A DNA stretch of 64,000 nucleotides from Thermomicrobiales bacterium (GTDB taxonomy: Bacteria; Chloroflexota; Chloroflexia; Thermomicrobiales; UBA6265). The translations under genes were made by a program, and so were the position numbers. The stretch is taken from positions 1-64,000 of the forward strand of contig JAMLHN010000013.1 of the NCBI GenBank assembly GCA_023957115.1. The letters run 5' to 3'. The notes under the pieces were generated by a model. The model was not told where the DNA came from. It did not search any database and was given only the letters and a program-made list of their open reading frames with translations. Position 1 is the first letter of the stretch; every line of letters begins with the position of its first letter. This document shows positions 54,507-63,702 of the stretch, piece after piece.

Positions 54507-55705
54507 ACCGTTGCTCCTGTTCGAGGACCGGCCACTCGGTACCGGTCGAGAAACGCGGTACGCACCTGCGAAAAGGTGCCATCGACCAATGCGGCGCGCA
54601 TCGTCTCCATCTGACGAATCAGGAAGCGTAGATTGTGGACTGACGTCAACCGGAGTCCCAGAATCTCTCTGGCGCGGAAGAGATGGTGAATGTAGGCGCG
54701 ATCGAATTGCTGGCAGGTTTCGCAATCGCAGGCTTCGTCGATCGGAACGAACGCATTCCGGTGCGCCCGATTGACAAGGTCGATCCGTCCGTCGAGGGTG
54801 AAGACCGATCCATTGCGCGCCAGGCGTGTCGGAAGTACGCAATCGAACATATCGATCCCCTGCGCGACGCCATTCCAGAGATCCTCGGGCGAGCCAACCC
54901 CCATCAGATAGCGCGGTTTGTTGTCAGGAAGTCTCGGAATGACGACATCGATCATCTCCGCCATTTCCGCCTTGGTCTCGCCGACGCTGAGCCCCCCGAT
55001 GGCAATGCCTGCCACATCGGTCGATGCAACGTAGTCGGCGCTCATGGCCCGGAGATCGGCGTCCATGCCACCCTGGACGATCCCGAACAGGACTCCACGC
55101 CGTGGACGCTCACTCGTTGCCGCTGCCTGGATGCATCGGTCCAGCCAGCGATGCGTTCGCATGGTGGCATCGAGGATCTTGCGCGGTTTTGCAGGCAGTC
55201 CGACCAGATGATCGAGCGCCATCATGATGTCGGATCCGAGCATCGCCTGAATATCGACTGCGCGCTCCGGCGTCAGCATATGAAGCGAGCCATCGATATG
55301 CGATCGGAAGCGGACGCCCTCTTCGGTCACCTTGGCTTGCTGTGCCAGCGAGAAGATCTGAAATCCACCGCTGTCGGTGAGGATGGGACGGTTCCATCGC
55401 ATGAAAGCATGCAGTCCACCGGCCTCGTCGATGAGCTCCGGTCCCGGCCGCAGCATCAGGTGATAGGTATTGGCGAGCACGATCTGCGCACCCAGGCGCT
55501 CGACCTCGCCCGGGTGCAACGTCTTGATCGTTGCCTGGGTGCCAACCGGCATGAAGACGGGCGTGTCGAAAACACCATGGCGCGTCGCAACTCGGCCGAG
55601 CCGGGCACGCGAAGCCGGATCGGTGGTCTCGAGCGTATAGCCGAACGGCGACGCGGCCACGGGCTGGCCGATAGTTGACGTCATAGCGAGATCTATGGCG
55701 ACCAA
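54503..55705 (-). CDS. tgt: Queuine tRNA-ribosyltransferase (tRNA-guanine transglycosylase)
   Basis: 400 residues from TTG 55705, chosen because GGAGGG lies six bases upstream; ATG 55684 is the next candidate, and the frame also runs further back. Exchanges guanine for preQ1 at the wobble position. Catalytic Asp residues are in LTDSGGFQIFSL and FDCVLPTRLARNG; zinc ligands are in CDCETC...H. HMLTPERAVDIQAMLGSDIMMALD is typical. It follows the Tat gene after 40 bases and couples to acpS. Confidence 0.95.
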   Translation of the reverse strand: MVAIDLAMTSTIGQPVAASPFGYTLETTDPASRARLGRVATRHGVFDTPVFMPVGTQATIKTLHPGEVERLGAQIVLANTYHLMLRPGPELIDEAGGLHAFMRWNRPILTDSGGFQIFSLAQQAKVTEEGVRFRSHIDGSLHMLTPERAVDIQAMLGSDIMMALDHLVGLPAKPRKILDATMRTHRWLDRCIQAAATSERPRRGVLFGIVQGGMDADLRAMSADYVASTDVAGIAIGGLSVGETKAEMAEMIDVVIPRLPDNKPRYLMGVGSPEDLWNGVAQGIDMFDCVLPTRLARNGSVFTLDGRIDLVNRAHRNAFVPIDEACDCETCQQFDRAYIHHLFRAREILGLRLTSVHNLRFLIRQMETMRAALVDGTFSQVRTAFLDRYRVAGPRTGATV

Positions 55706-55745
55706 CGATCGCCCTCCAACATGTGTGGCGTTTCGCGATTGATGA

Positions 55746-56387
55746 CTATCGAGGCTGGTTATACCCCGCTTGCAGGCGCCGGTTTCGTGCGCGCTGCACA
55801 GCGTCAGCACGGTCGCCGTTCGTTGACGCGCTCGCAGTCGCCGTAGACTTCGAGGCGCCATTGGTAGCGACCTTGCTTACCTTCGGCGCCTCCCCGACAT
55901 TGTCCAGGAACGATACGTCTGCGAGGGGATCGGATTTGGACGCGATCGGTTTTGGCTCGTCGACCTTGCCTGCCTTCTTGGCCGTCGATGATTTCGCGGA
56001 GCTAACCGTCTTGGAGCCTGTTGTCGAGCTCGACGACGTGGATTTGGTCCCAGCCGTTGACTTGGAGCCGCTCTTGTTGGCTGCGCTGGCCGCGCTTTGC
56101 GCGGTCTTCTTGGCGGAGTTGACTTCTTTTTGCAGGGTGTCCGTGGCGCCGGTCAATTCCGATTTGACCCCTGCAATCTCCCGATCGACCTGATTTCTCA
56201 GGTCACGAACGTTGACCCCGGACTCCCGTTCGAACTCGCCCTGGAGATCGGTCGTCATTCGACGAGCGTCTCGCAGGAGCTTCCCAGCCTGTCCGGCCAG
56301 CTCGGGGAGTCGGTCGGGACCAAAGATAATGAGTCCAACGATCGCGATGATCACGATCTCTTGCACTCCCATTCCCAGGAAACCCAT
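55746..56387 (-). CDS. Twin-arginine translocase TatA/TatB family subunit with long low-complexity tail
   Basis: 213 residues from ATG 56387 (AGGA upstream). One N-terminal membrane helix (about 7-26, QEIVIIAIVGLIIFGPDRLPELA) is followed by the amphipathic helix AGQAGKLLRDARRM, a charged coil and a long tail rich in Ser, Lys, Thr and Ala. It exports folded proteins as part of the Tat pathway. The GPDRLPE motif fits TatB as well as TatA, so the subtype is open. It is the first gene of the operon with tgt, acpS and nnrD, and divergent from pth. tatC is not in the window. Confidence 0.85.
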   Translation of the reverse strand: MGFLGMGVQEIVIIAIVGLIIFGPDRLPELAGQAGKLLRDARRMTTDLQGEFERESGVNVRDLRNQVDREIAGVKSELTGATDTLQKEVNSAKKTAQSAASAANKSGSKSTAGTKSTSSSSTTGSKTVSSAKSSTAKKAGKVDEPKPIASKSDPLADVSFLDNVGEAPKVSKVATNGASKSTATASASTNGDRADAVQRARNRRLQAGYNQPR

Positions 56388-56541
56388 AACCAAAAATCCT
56401 CGTTGCGATAATGGATGTGTGCGCTCGGGTCGGCGAATTTCTTGTCGGCTTGAGCGCCGAAGAAGTATAGCATTGGCATTTTGCCACCTTGCCGCTCCGA
56501 AGCGTGCGGCAGACCGTGGAGAGGACACGTACGATTACGGC

Positions 56542-57138
56542 ATGAAAGCCATCGTTGGGCTCGGGAATCCGGGCAAGCAGTACGCGGGGACGCGTCACAA
56601 TATCGGTTTTATGGTGGTCGATCGGCTCGCGTCCATCTACGACGCCCCGCCGCCCAAGACGCGATTCAAGTCGTCGGTGACGGAGGTGACGATCGGTACG
56701 GAAAAGGTCGTTCTCCTGAAGCCGCAGACCTACATGAACCTGAGCGGAGACGCGGTCCGGTTGATGGGCCATTGGTACAAGCTCTATGCGGATGAAATCC
56801 TGATCGTGCTGGACGAGCTCGACCTTCCATTCGGAACCCTGCGATTGCGGGAACGCGGAAGCGCCGGGGGGCACAACGGGCTGGCATCGGTCATTCAGCG
56901 ATTGGGAACGAACGAGTTCCCCCGCTTGCGTATTGGGATCGGTCGGGGCCGTTCGCAAGCAAAGGCTCATGTGTTGTCGAGGTTCACCGACATCGAAACC
57001 GCCGAGCTGCCTGCGATCATCGATCGTGCGGTCGATGCCTGCACGATCTGGACGATGGACGGCCCCGTGCCGGCAATGAACAAGGTGAATGCGACGGCCG
57101 CGGCGGCCGTCGATACGGAAGGAAAGACGGGTGTCTGA
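56542..57138 (+). CDS. pth: Peptidyl-tRNA hydrolase
   Basis: 198 residues from ATG 56542. Releases peptides from prematurely dropped peptidyl-tRNAs. [22 protein letters not shown] contains the catalytic His, PQTYMNLSG the catalytic Asn region, and [25 protein letters not shown] the second Asn. It is divergent from the Tat gene, 154 bases away. The stop overlaps the following gene by eight bases. Confidence 0.95.
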   Translation: MKAIVGLGNPGKQYAGTRHNIGFMVVDRLASIYDAPPPKTRFKSSVTEVTIGTEKVVLLKPQTYMNLSGDAVRLMGHWYKLYADEILIVLDELDLPFGTLRLRERGSAGGHNGLASVIQRLGTNEFPRLRIGIGRGRSQAKAHVLSRFTDIETAELPAIIDRAVDACTIWTMDGPVPAMNKVNATAAAAVDTEGKTGV

Positions 57139-58006
57139 ACCAGACGCAACGATTCGATCGATTGGCGTGATCGGCGCCGGCACGATGGGAAGCGGCATTG
57201 CCCAGGTCATTGCCCAGGCTGGCTTTCCGGTAACGATGGTCGATCGACGCGATGAAGACCTGGTGCGTGGCCTGAAGGCAGTCGAGAAGAGCCTCGGACG
57301 TCTTGTAAAGAAGGGAACGCTGGACGATGCTGCGGCGCAGGCCGTGCGCGGCCGGATCTCGACGTCGACCGACGTCCCGCGTCTGGCCGGCGCCGATCTG
57401 GTGATCGAGGCGATTTACGAGGACCAATCGGCCAAATCGGAGCTCTTCCGTTCACTCGACGGCGTGGTCGACCACGCAGCGATTCTGGCGAGCAACACCT
57501 CGTCCATCTCGATTTCCGCGCTCGCGGCGACGGTCAGCCATCCGGATCGTTTCGTCGGGCTCCACTTCTTCAATCCCGTTCCCGTTCTTCCACTGGTGGA
57601 AGTCGTAAGAGGGCTGCAAACGGCGGACGAAACAATCGAGCAGGTAACCGAATTCACGCAGACCATCGGAAAATCGCCGGTGGTGGTGCAGGATATGCCT
57701 GGTTTCGCGGTCAATCGGATCCTGATTCCAATGATCAACGAAGCGGTGTTCGCATTGAGCGACGGTGTCGCCGGGCGCGACGAGCTCGATTCGGTGATGA
57801 CCCTGGGAGCTGGACATCCGATGGGACCGCTTACGCTTGCCGATCTGATCGGTCTCGATGTCTGCCTGTCGATCATGGAGGTTCTGCATCGAGATCTGGG
57901 AGATGACAAATACCGACCCGCTCCCCTGCTCCGGAAGATGGTGGCGTCGGGTAAGCTGGGCAGGAAAACGGGCGAAGGTTTTTATGTCTATGAGGGCGCT
58001 GCGTAG
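57131..58006 (+). CDS. 3-hydroxyacyl-CoA (3-hydroxybutyryl-CoA) dehydrogenase
   Basis: 291 residues from GTG 57131, overlapping pth. NAD-dependent oxidation of 3-hydroxyacyl-CoA. The NAD site is [17 protein letters not shown]; the catalytic His is in [17 protein letters not shown] and the second domain contains [30 protein letters not shown] and GFYVYEG. Length and motifs fit the single-domain PaaH/Hbd group; direction and chain length are open. It is 3 bases before the B12-binding gene. Confidence 0.92.
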   Translation: MSEPDATIRSIGVIGAGTMGSGIAQVIAQAGFPVTMVDRRDEDLVRGLKAVEKSLGRLVKKGTLDDAAAQAVRGRISTSTDVPRLAGADLVIEAIYEDQSAKSELFRSLDGVVDHAAILASNTSSISISALAATVSHPDRFVGLHFFNPVPVLPLVEVVRGLQTADETIEQVTEFTQTIGKSPVVVQDMPGFAVNRILIPMINEAVFALSDGVAGRDELDSVMTLGAGHPMGPLTLADLIGLDVCLSIMEVLHRDLGDDKYRPAPLLRKMVASGKLGRKTGEGFYVYEGAA

Positions 58007-58009
58007 CCG

Positions 58010-58423
58010 ATGGATTCTTCCACGCCGATTCGCATATTGATCGCTAAACCGGGATTGGACGGCCACGATCGCGGCGCCAAAGTCATGGCGCGTGCGTTTC
58101 GAGATGCCGGCTTCGAAGTGATCTATACCGGCCTCTTCCAAACACCGGAAATGATTGCGAATGCGGCTCTGCAGGAGGACGTTTCGGTCGTCGGGCTCAG
58201 TATCCTCTCTGGCGCCCATATGACGCTTTTTCCGCGCATCATGGAGGAGCTAACAGCACGCGGTCTCGACGACCTCCTGGTCGTGGCCGGCGGGACTATC
58301 CCCGATGAGGATCGCGCCGAGATTCTGGAGATGGGGGTTGCCGCCATTTTCGGCCCCGGTACCCCGATGTCGACCGCCATCGAGTACGTCCGGGAGCATG
58401 CATCGCATCGTGACTCGTCCTGA
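58010..58423 (+). CDS. Cobalamin-binding subunit of methylmalonyl-CoA-type mutase
   Basis: 137 residues. A stand-alone B12 domain: the cobalt-ligand motif DxHxxG is present as LDGHDRGAK, with GLSILSGAH and the VAGGTIP loop, all typical of the mutase C-terminal domain. It needs a large TIM-barrel subunit for catalysis, which is not in the window. meaB follows, overlapping by 26 bases, and a 3-hydroxyacyl-CoA dehydrogenase precedes it, so the role is in propionate or branched acyl-CoA metabolism. Confidence 0.9.
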   Translation: MDSSTPIRILIAKPGLDGHDRGAKVMARAFRDAGFEVIYTGLFQTPEMIANAALQEDVSVVGLSILSGAHMTLFPRIMEELTARGLDDLLVVAGGTIPDEDRAEILEMGVAAIFGPGTPMSTAIEYVREHASHRDSS

Positions 58424-59369
58424 CGAGCTGATCCAGCACGCGGTCGCGGGCAATCAACGCGCGATTGCTCGGTTGGCGACCCGCCTGGAGAACGATCCGC
58501 TTGCGGCTCCCGCGATTGCGTCGGAGCTCTACCCTCACTCCGGACGCGCCCACGTCATCGGGATCACCGGCCCACCGGGCGTCGGAAAGAGCTCGTTACT
58601 TGCCAGCCTGGCGGCCGAGCTGAGCTCGCGTGGCAAGCGGCTCGCCATCGTCGCAGTCGATCCGAGCAGTCCGCGTTCAGGGGGCGCTACGCTCGGAGAC
58701 CGTATCCGCATGTCGGAAAGCGCCCTCGATCCGAATGTCTTCGTCCGCAGTCTCGCGTCGCGCGATCGCAGCGACGGCCTGGCGCCCTCGGTGGCCGATC
58801 TGGTGTTGCTCTTTGATGCGGCGGGATATGACTACGTTGCCGTCGAGACGGTCGGTTCGGGACAGGATCAGTTGGAGATCTCAGATCTGGTCCATACGAC
58901 CGTGCTGGTGCAGATCCCCGGCGCCGGCGATTCCGTGCAGCTGCTCAAGGCGGGAGCAATGGAGATTGCCGACATCTACGTCGTCAACAAGGCAGATCTT
59001 CCGGGAGCCTCACGCGTCTCGCGAGATATTCGGATGATCCTAAGCCTTTCTCCGAGCGGTCCTGGTGAGTGGGATCCATCGATCGTACCCACGTCGGTTG
59101 TCGATGGGACTGGCTTCGGCAAGCTTGCCGATGAGATCGACGCGCACTATCGATTTCTCGAATCGAACGGTCGTCTGGCGGACCGGAAACTGAGAATCGC
59201 ACGGTCCGAGCTGAAGCGGGCAATCACACGACGGACGAGTCTCGATCAACCGGACATCCGAGACCTCGTCGATCGGGTCGTTACGCAACTCTCGAATCGC
59301 GAGATCGTTCCCGAAGATGCCGCACGCACCGTTCTCAGAGCGCTACTTCACGAAGCTCCAGATCGCTGA
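58398..59369 (+). CDS. meaB: MeaB-family G3E GTPase, mutase chaperone
   Basis: 323 residues from ATG 58398 inside the B12 gene. Protects and reloads adenosylcobalamin-dependent mutases. Walker A is [35 protein letters not shown] contains the base-binding and Mg ligands, and NKADLPG is the guanine-specificity motif. The segment [12 protein letters not shown] differs from the usual ETVGVGQSE. The C terminus runs into larB on the opposite strand, overlapping it by 22 bases. Confidence 0.93.
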   Translation: MHRIVTRPDELIQHAVAGNQRAIARLATRLENDPLAAPAIASELYPHSGRAHVIGITGPPGVGKSSLLASLAAELSSRGKRLAIVAVDPSSPRSGGATLGDRIRMSESALDPNVFVRSLASRDRSDGLAPSVADLVLLFDAAGYDYVAVETVGSGQDQLEISDLVHTTVLVQIPGAGDSVQLLKAGAMEIADIYVVNKADLPGASRVSRDIRMILSLSPSGPGEWDPSIVPTSVVDGTGFGKLADEIDAHYRFLESNGRLADRKLRIARSELKRAITRRTSLDQPDIRDLVDRVVTQLSNREIVPEDAARTVLRALLHEAPDR

Positions 59370-60109
59370 GCCGCTGCTCGATTCGCGATCAGCCCAGCCA
59401 TGATCCCGGCGCCGATTCCGTTATCGATATTGACCACCGCTACACCGGGCGCGCATGCCTGCATCATCGTCGTCATAGCGCCGATACCGTCTCCACCAAA
59501 CCCATAACCGGTGGATGTGGGCAGTGCGACGATTGGCAGCGCGACCAGTCCGGCAACCACACCCGGAAGCACTCCGTCCATTCCCGCGGCCACGATCAAC
59601 GCATCAGGATCGAAGGAGAGCGCGTCGCGGAGTGGACGCACCAGGCGGTGCAATCCGGCTACGCCCATGTCGTGATAGGTGCGGACCTCGCACCCCATCT
59701 CGATCAGCATGGTTCCGGCTTGTGCCGCGGCCGGTCGATCCGACGAGCCGGCCGTGAGAATGGCCACCCGGCCGCCAGACGCAACCAGGGCGCGGTCTGC
59801 GGCGAACGCCACCAGCGTCGACCCGATCGGATCGTACATGCACTCGTACCCCTTGGATCCCAGCGCGGTTTCGATGATCGCCGCACGCTCCGCCGGAATG
59901 AGCGCGGCGATTGCGCGCCCGTCGATGTGCAGGAGTCGCTCGAATGCCGCGAGCACCTGATCCAGGTGTTTGCCGCGACCGTAGATGACCTCCGGCGCGC
60001 CGGTCCGCGTGCGTCGGCCATGGTCGATACGAACGCCGGCGATCTCGTCGGTCCCGGCTCCGCCGTTCAGCGCGCCGATCAGATCGTCGAATGGATCACT
60101 CTGCCTCAT
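59348..60109 (-). CDS. larB: LarB: pyridinium-3,5-biscarboxylic acid mononucleotide synthase
   Basis: 253 residues. Carboxylates nicotinic acid adenine dinucleotide as the first step of the nickel-pincer cofactor of lactate racemase. The PurE-like domain is clear: VAILTAGSSDRPAAAQA, DALIVAAGMDGVLPGVVAGL, ALPTSTGYGFGGDGIGA and NIDNGIGAG. The N-terminal part (about 1-90, with VIYGRGKH) is typical. ATG 60109 overlaps the tlyA stop (ATGA). larC, larE and larA are not in the window. Confidence 0.92.
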   Translation of the reverse strand: MRQSDPFDDLIGALNGGAGTDEIAGVRIDHGRRTRTGAPEVIYGRGKHLDQVLAAFERLLHIDGRAIAALIPAERAAIIETALGSKGYECMYDPIGSTLVAFAADRALVASGGRVAILTAGSSDRPAAAQAGTMLIEMGCEVRTYHDMGVAGLHRLVRPLRDALSFDPDALIVAAGMDGVLPGVVAGLVALPIVALPTSTGYGFGGDGIGAMTTMMQACAPGVAVVNIDNGIGAGIMAGLIANRAAAQRSGAS

Positions 60110-60894
60110 TGGGGAGCCTCCGAAAGCGCTGAGTCGATCGCGGCGGAGAGATCGAGCGTCGGATCGGGTCGTTCGGTGTGCAGAAAATAGCCGAGGAACT
60201 CGACATTCCCGGCCGGGCCTTTGATTGGCGATGCGGTCAGTCCCGCGAGCTGTAGATCGTGCTCGGCAGCTGATGCGATCACCTCGTGCAGGACCCGGAC
60301 GTGTACGGTGCGGTCACGAACGACGCCGTGCTTCCCCACCTCTCCCCTCCCCGCTTCGAACTGCGGTTTGACAAGCGCAACGAGCGCCGCGCCCGGACGG
60401 GAGATGCGCACCACAGCCGGAAAGAGTTTCGAAAGCGAAATGAACGATGCGTCGATCGCCGTGAAGTCCACGGGCTGCGGCAGCGATTCCAGGTATCGGG
60501 CGTTGGTCCGATCCATCACGACGACCCGCGGATCGTTTCGGAGCTCGAGCGCGATCTGCCCGTACCCAACGTCGATCGCATACACCGTTTGGGCGTCATG
60601 CTGGAGCATGACATCGGTGAAGCCGCCGGTGCTGGCCCCGATGTCCGCACAGATGTTGCCCTCCAGATCGATTCCGAAGGCAGTGAGTGCTCGGTCGAGT
60701 TTCTCTCCTCCGCGGCTCACGAACCGGGGAGCCTTTGCGATCGATACCAGGGAATCCGCGCCAACGGGTTCTCCCGCTTTTTGGGCGGTACGCTCGCCGA
60801 CGCGGACGACGCCGGCCATGATCAATGCCTGAGCCTTGCTCCGGGTAGGAACGAGACCGCGTTCGACCATGGCGACATCGAGCCGTTGGCTCAT
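60106..60894 (-). CDS. tlyA: TlyA-family rRNA 2'-O-methyltransferase / hemolysin-like
   Basis: 262 residues from ATG 60894. An S4 RNA-binding domain ([23 protein letters not shown]) precedes a Rossmann methyltransferase with [14 protein letters not shown] and the K-D-K-E-type residues in [19 protein letters not shown] and [14 protein letters not shown]. TlyA methylates 16S and 23S rRNA in mycobacteria; the older haemolysin name has no support here. ATGA overlaps join it to ruvC upstream and to larB downstream. Confidence 0.92.
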   Translation of the reverse strand: MSQRLDVAMVERGLVPTRSKAQALIMAGVVRVGERTAQKAGEPVGADSLVSIAKAPRFVSRGGEKLDRALTAFGIDLEGNICADIGASTGGFTDVMLQHDAQTVYAIDVGYGQIALELRNDPRVVVMDRTNARYLESLPQPVDFTAIDASFISLSKLFPAVVRISRPGAALVALVKPQFEAGRGEVGKHGVVRDRTVHVRVLHEVIASAAEHDLQLAGLTASPIKGPAGNVEFLGYFLHTERPDPTLDLSAAIDSALSEAPQ

Positions 60895-61382
60895 GAAATG
60901 AATGCTCCATAGCCGCTGGTCATGTGCGCGTCGCAAACAGCGATGGCCAGCGCATCCGCCGCGTCATCCGGCCGGGGAATATGATCGAGTCCCAGGATGA
61001 TGCGCACCATTTCCTGAATCTGGGCCTTGTCCGCCTTGCCATAGCCCACGATTGCGTGCTTGACCTCGCTCGGGCTGTATTCGCGGACTGGGATGCCGCG
61101 TTCCGCGGCGGCCAGCAGAACCACGCCGCGCGCCTGTCCCACCGCGATCGCGGTGGTCACATTGCGGGCAAAGAAGAGCTTTTCGACGGCCATGACATCC
61201 GGGTCGTGATCGTTGAGCAACAGCCGGATATTGCCGTAGATCTGCAAGAGCCGATCGGGCATGGAGTCGGTGGGATGGGTCTCGGCGATACCGTAGTCGA
61301 TCAAAGCCGGCTCGCGGCCCGCGGTGTCGATAACGCCGTATCCGAGCCGAGCGGTTCCAGGGTCGATACCAAGCACGATCAT
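60891..61382 (-). CDS. ruvC: Holliday junction resolvase RuvC
   Basis: 163 residues. Cuts four-way junctions symmetrically. The acidic catalytic residues are in [21 protein letters not shown] and [33 protein letters not shown] is typical. Length is normal. The stop overlaps tlyA by four bases (ATGA); it follows yebC after 26 bases. ruvA and ruvB are not adjacent. Confidence 0.95.
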   Translation of the reverse strand: MIVLGIDPGTARLGYGVIDTAGREPALIDYGIAETHPTDSMPDRLLQIYGNIRLLLNDHDPDVMAVEKLFFARNVTTAIAVGQARGVVLLAAAERGIPVREYSPSEVKHAIVGYGKADKAQIQEMVRIILGLDHIPRPDDAADALAIAVCDAHMTSGYGAFIS

Positions 61383-61408
61383 AGTGGCACCGCCCCGGAT
61401 GTGAGGCG

Positions 61409-62155
61409 TCAGCTGGCTTCGGCCAGCAGCTCGTCGGTGAATTCGAGGTTCGAATACACCTGCTGGACATCGTCGAGATCTTCGAGCTTCTCCAGCAGCT
61501 TGATGATTTTGATCGCGGCGCCTGAATCTGGCGTGACCGTCGCTTTTGGTTTCATGACCGGGTCCGCGGAGTTGACATTGATGCCGGCGCTCACGAGCGC
61601 ATCCTGTACGACGTGGAGGTTCTGCACCTCCGTATAGACCTCGATGCCGTCGTCGTCGATCGAAACGTCTTCTGCTCCCGCGTCGATCGCGACGAGCGCG
61701 ATCTCTTCGGGGTCCTGGCCATCGGCCTCGACCGAGATCAGCCCGACATTGTCGAACATCCAGGCGACCGATCCCGACTCGCCGAGCGAGCCGCCGGCCC
61801 GAGTCAGGGCAGAGCGAACTTCCCCGACCGTGCGATTGCGGTTGTCGGTCAGCGCCTGAATGACGACCGCCACGCCGCCGGGACCGTAGCCCTCGTACGA
61901 AACCTCGTCGAAATTGTCGGTATTGCCCGCCCCGGATGCGCGCTCGATGGCGCGGTCGATATTATCTTTCGGCATATTCTCGGCGCGTGCCTTCTGAATG
62001 GCGAGGCGCAGACGGAAGTTGGCCTCCGGGTCGGGACCGCCAGCGCGAACGGCTACGGCGATCTCACGTCCCAGTTTGGTGAACAGTTGACCACGCTTCT
62101 GGTCGTTGGCGCCCTTCTGTCGCTTGATAGTTGCCCATTTTGAATGTCCCGACAT
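61409..62155 (-). CDS. yebC: YebC/PmpR-family transcriptional regulator
   Basis: 248 residues. [31 protein letters not shown] at the N terminus, [28 protein letters not shown] and the middle GSVAWMFDN are diagnostic. The protein is a conserved three-domain factor acting in transcription and in translation of difficult sequences. The ATG at 62155 has GAGGAATG upstream, and a good promoter lies 45 bases further. It heads the yebC-ruvC-tlyA-larB operon. Confidence 0.95.
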   Translation of the reverse strand: MSGHSKWATIKRQKGANDQKRGQLFTKLGREIAVAVRAGGPDPEANFRLRLAIQKARAENMPKDNIDRAIERASGAGNTDNFDEVSYEGYGPGGVAVVIQALTDNRNRTVGEVRSALTRAGGSLGESGSVAWMFDNVGLISVEADGQDPEEIALVAIDAGAEDVSIDDDGIEVYTEVQNLHVVQDALVSAGINVNSADPVMKPKATVTPDSGAAIKIIKLLEKLEDLDDVQQVYSNLEFTDELLAEAS

Positions 62156-62198
62156 GGATTCGCATTCCTCTAAAGATGATCAAGCGTACAACCGGCAA

Positions 62199-62227
62199 AG
62201 TATAACATTGGGCTCATTTCGATCCAA
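62199..62227 (-). promoter_or_regulatory. Promoter of the yebC operon
   Basis: On the minus strand TTGGAT (62222-62227) and TATACT (62199-62204) are 17 bases apart, ahead of yebC. It faces away from the sigA promoter, about 20 bases distant. Confidence 0.75.
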
Positions 62228-62248
62228 TTGTGAACAGTTTTCAATCAA

Positions 62249-62277
62249 TTGATTTCTCAATCACTATTTGGTATATT
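62249..62277 (+). promoter_or_regulatory. Promoter of the sigma factor gene
   Basis: TTGATT (62249-62254) and TATATT (62272-62277) are separated by 17 bases. Transcription would start near 62284, about 200 bases before the preferred start codon. Confidence 0.75.
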
Positions 62278-62372
62278 CTGTGAGCATACATCGACAGATT
62301 TCCTGAGCGAGAACTTCGAATTATGATTACGTGCTCGGAGCCGAGCCGCCACAACTGAAACGCTTGCCTGTG

Positions 62373-62409
62373 AACATCCCACGTTCGACGACGCGCGGGA
62401 TGTTTTGTT
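62373..62409 (+). promoter_or_regulatory. Terminator-like hairpin within the sigA leader
   Basis: AACATCCC and GGGATGTT form an 8-bp stem around a 16-base GC-rich loop, followed directly by TTTGTTA. It lies between the promoter and the coding region and could act as an attenuator. An upstream palindrome-like GCTCGG-AG-CCGAGC may form an alternative structure. Confidence 0.5.
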
Positions 62410-62484
62410 ATGCAGTTCACCCGCACTCCTGTGACGCTCGGGGTTGAGCGGATCGGGGTTCATTCGGAAGAGCAGGAATCCACG

Positions 62485-63606
62485 ATGTCCGATCTCATGG
62501 AAAAGGGACGCACGCAGGGATACCTGCTGACCGACGATCTTCTGGCTCTCTTTCCGAACGCTGAGGATCAGATCGAGCATCTCGATCAACTCTATACCTC
62601 GCTGGTTACCGAAGGAATCGATGTTCTCGACTCGGCTCCAGCACAGACGGACCACGATCGCCGTCAATCGCAGGAGGAGCGGGTCGAGCAACCGTCCGGC
62701 GTAGGCGATTCGGTACGGCTCTACCTGCAACAGATTGGCGAGACCGACCTGCTGACCATGCAGGGAGAAGTCGATCTCTCCAAACGAATCGAGCTCGGCA
62801 AGTTCGCACAGGATAGATTGGACGAAGAGCCAGACCTCTCGCCAGCGGAGCGAAAATCCCTGCTCGCCTTGATCGATGATGGCGAGCGGGCGCGGGCGCA
62901 CCTGATCCAGGCAAATCTGCGGTTGGTCGTATCGGTGGCCAAACGGTATGTCGGGCGGGGAATGTCGTTCCTGGATTTGATCCAGGAGGGCAATATCGGG
63001 CTCATGAAGGCAACCGACAAGTTCGACTACAAGCGTGGGTTCAAATTCAGCACGTATGCGACCTGGTGGATTCGGCAGGCGATTACGCGGTCCATCTCCG
63101 ACCAGAGCCGCACGATTCGGCTCCCGGTCCATGTCGGTGAGACGATCAACCGCGTACGCAAGACGTCACACCGGCTGCAGCAGATCTACGAGCGCGAGCC
63201 GACCGCCGAGGAGATCGGACGGGCGATGGATATGACAGACGAGAAGATCCGTCAGGTACTCGATGTCAGCCGGCATCCGATCTCGCTGGAAGCTCCGGTT
63301 GGACAGGACGGCGAGGCGTTCTTGGGCGATTTCATCGAGGACAGCACGTTGCCGGCGCCCGTCGAGCTCGCTTCCCATCAACTCCTGAAGATGCAGATCG
63401 CCGAAGCGCTCGACAAGCTGAGCGAACGCGAGCGGCGCATCATCGTTCTGCGTTTCGGACTGGAAGACGGACGGTTCCGAACCCTCGAAGAAGTCGGCCG
63501 GGAGTTCGGAATCACGCGCGAGCGTATCCGCCAGATCGAGGCGAAGGCGCTCAGGAAATTGCGCCATCCCTCATATAGCCGCCAGTTGCGCGGATATCTG
63601 GATTAG
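62485..63606 (+). CDS. sigA: Primary RNA polymerase sigma factor (RpoD/SigA)
   Basis: 373 residues from ATG 62485, which has AGGA eight bases upstream; an in-frame ATG at 62410 adjoins a terminator-like hairpin and lacks a ribosome-binding site. Region 1.2 ([12 protein letters not shown]), 2.1-2.4 ([51 protein letters not shown] core with [13 protein letters not shown]), 3 and 4.2 ([31 protein letters not shown]) are intact. Short region 1.1 only. It is monocistronic, divergent from yebC. Confidence 0.95.
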   Translation: MSDLMEKGRTQGYLLTDDLLALFPNAEDQIEHLDQLYTSLVTEGIDVLDSAPAQTDHDRRQSQEERVEQPSGVGDSVRLYLQQIGETDLLTMQGEVDLSKRIELGKFAQDRLDEEPDLSPAERKSLLALIDDGERARAHLIQANLRLVVSVAKRYVGRGMSFLDLIQEGNIGLMKATDKFDYKRGFKFSTYATWWIRQAITRSISDQSRTIRLPVHVGETINRVRKTSHRLQQIYEREPTAEEIGRAMDMTDEKIRQVLDVSRHPISLEAPVGQDGEAFLGDFIEDSTLPAPVELASHQLLKMQIAEALDKLSERERRIIVLRFGLEDGRFRTLEEVGREFGITRERIRQIEAKALRKLRHPSYSRQLRGYLD

Positions 63607-63614
63607 GTTTCAAA

Positions 63615-63686
63615 GGCAAGAGGAAATGGGCAATAGTGAGTGCTGATACGAGCACTTCACTTCACTTTTGCCCACTGCCTTTTGCC
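63615..63686. repeat. Long imperfect inverted repeat between sigA and fabF
   Basis: Two 19-base arms (63615-63633 and 63668-63686) match at 16 positions when folded, and an inner AGTGCT...AGCACT pair extends the structure around GATACG. The 96-base gap has no other feature. It may terminate transcription from both sides. Confidence 0.55.
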
Positions 63687-63702
63687 AAGCCCCTGGACCG
63701 AT

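Noticed and set aside
62410..62484. 25-residue N-terminal extension of the sigma factor
   Set aside because: The ATG at 62410 abuts a terminator-like hairpin and lacks a ribosome-binding site; 62485 has AGGA at good distance.
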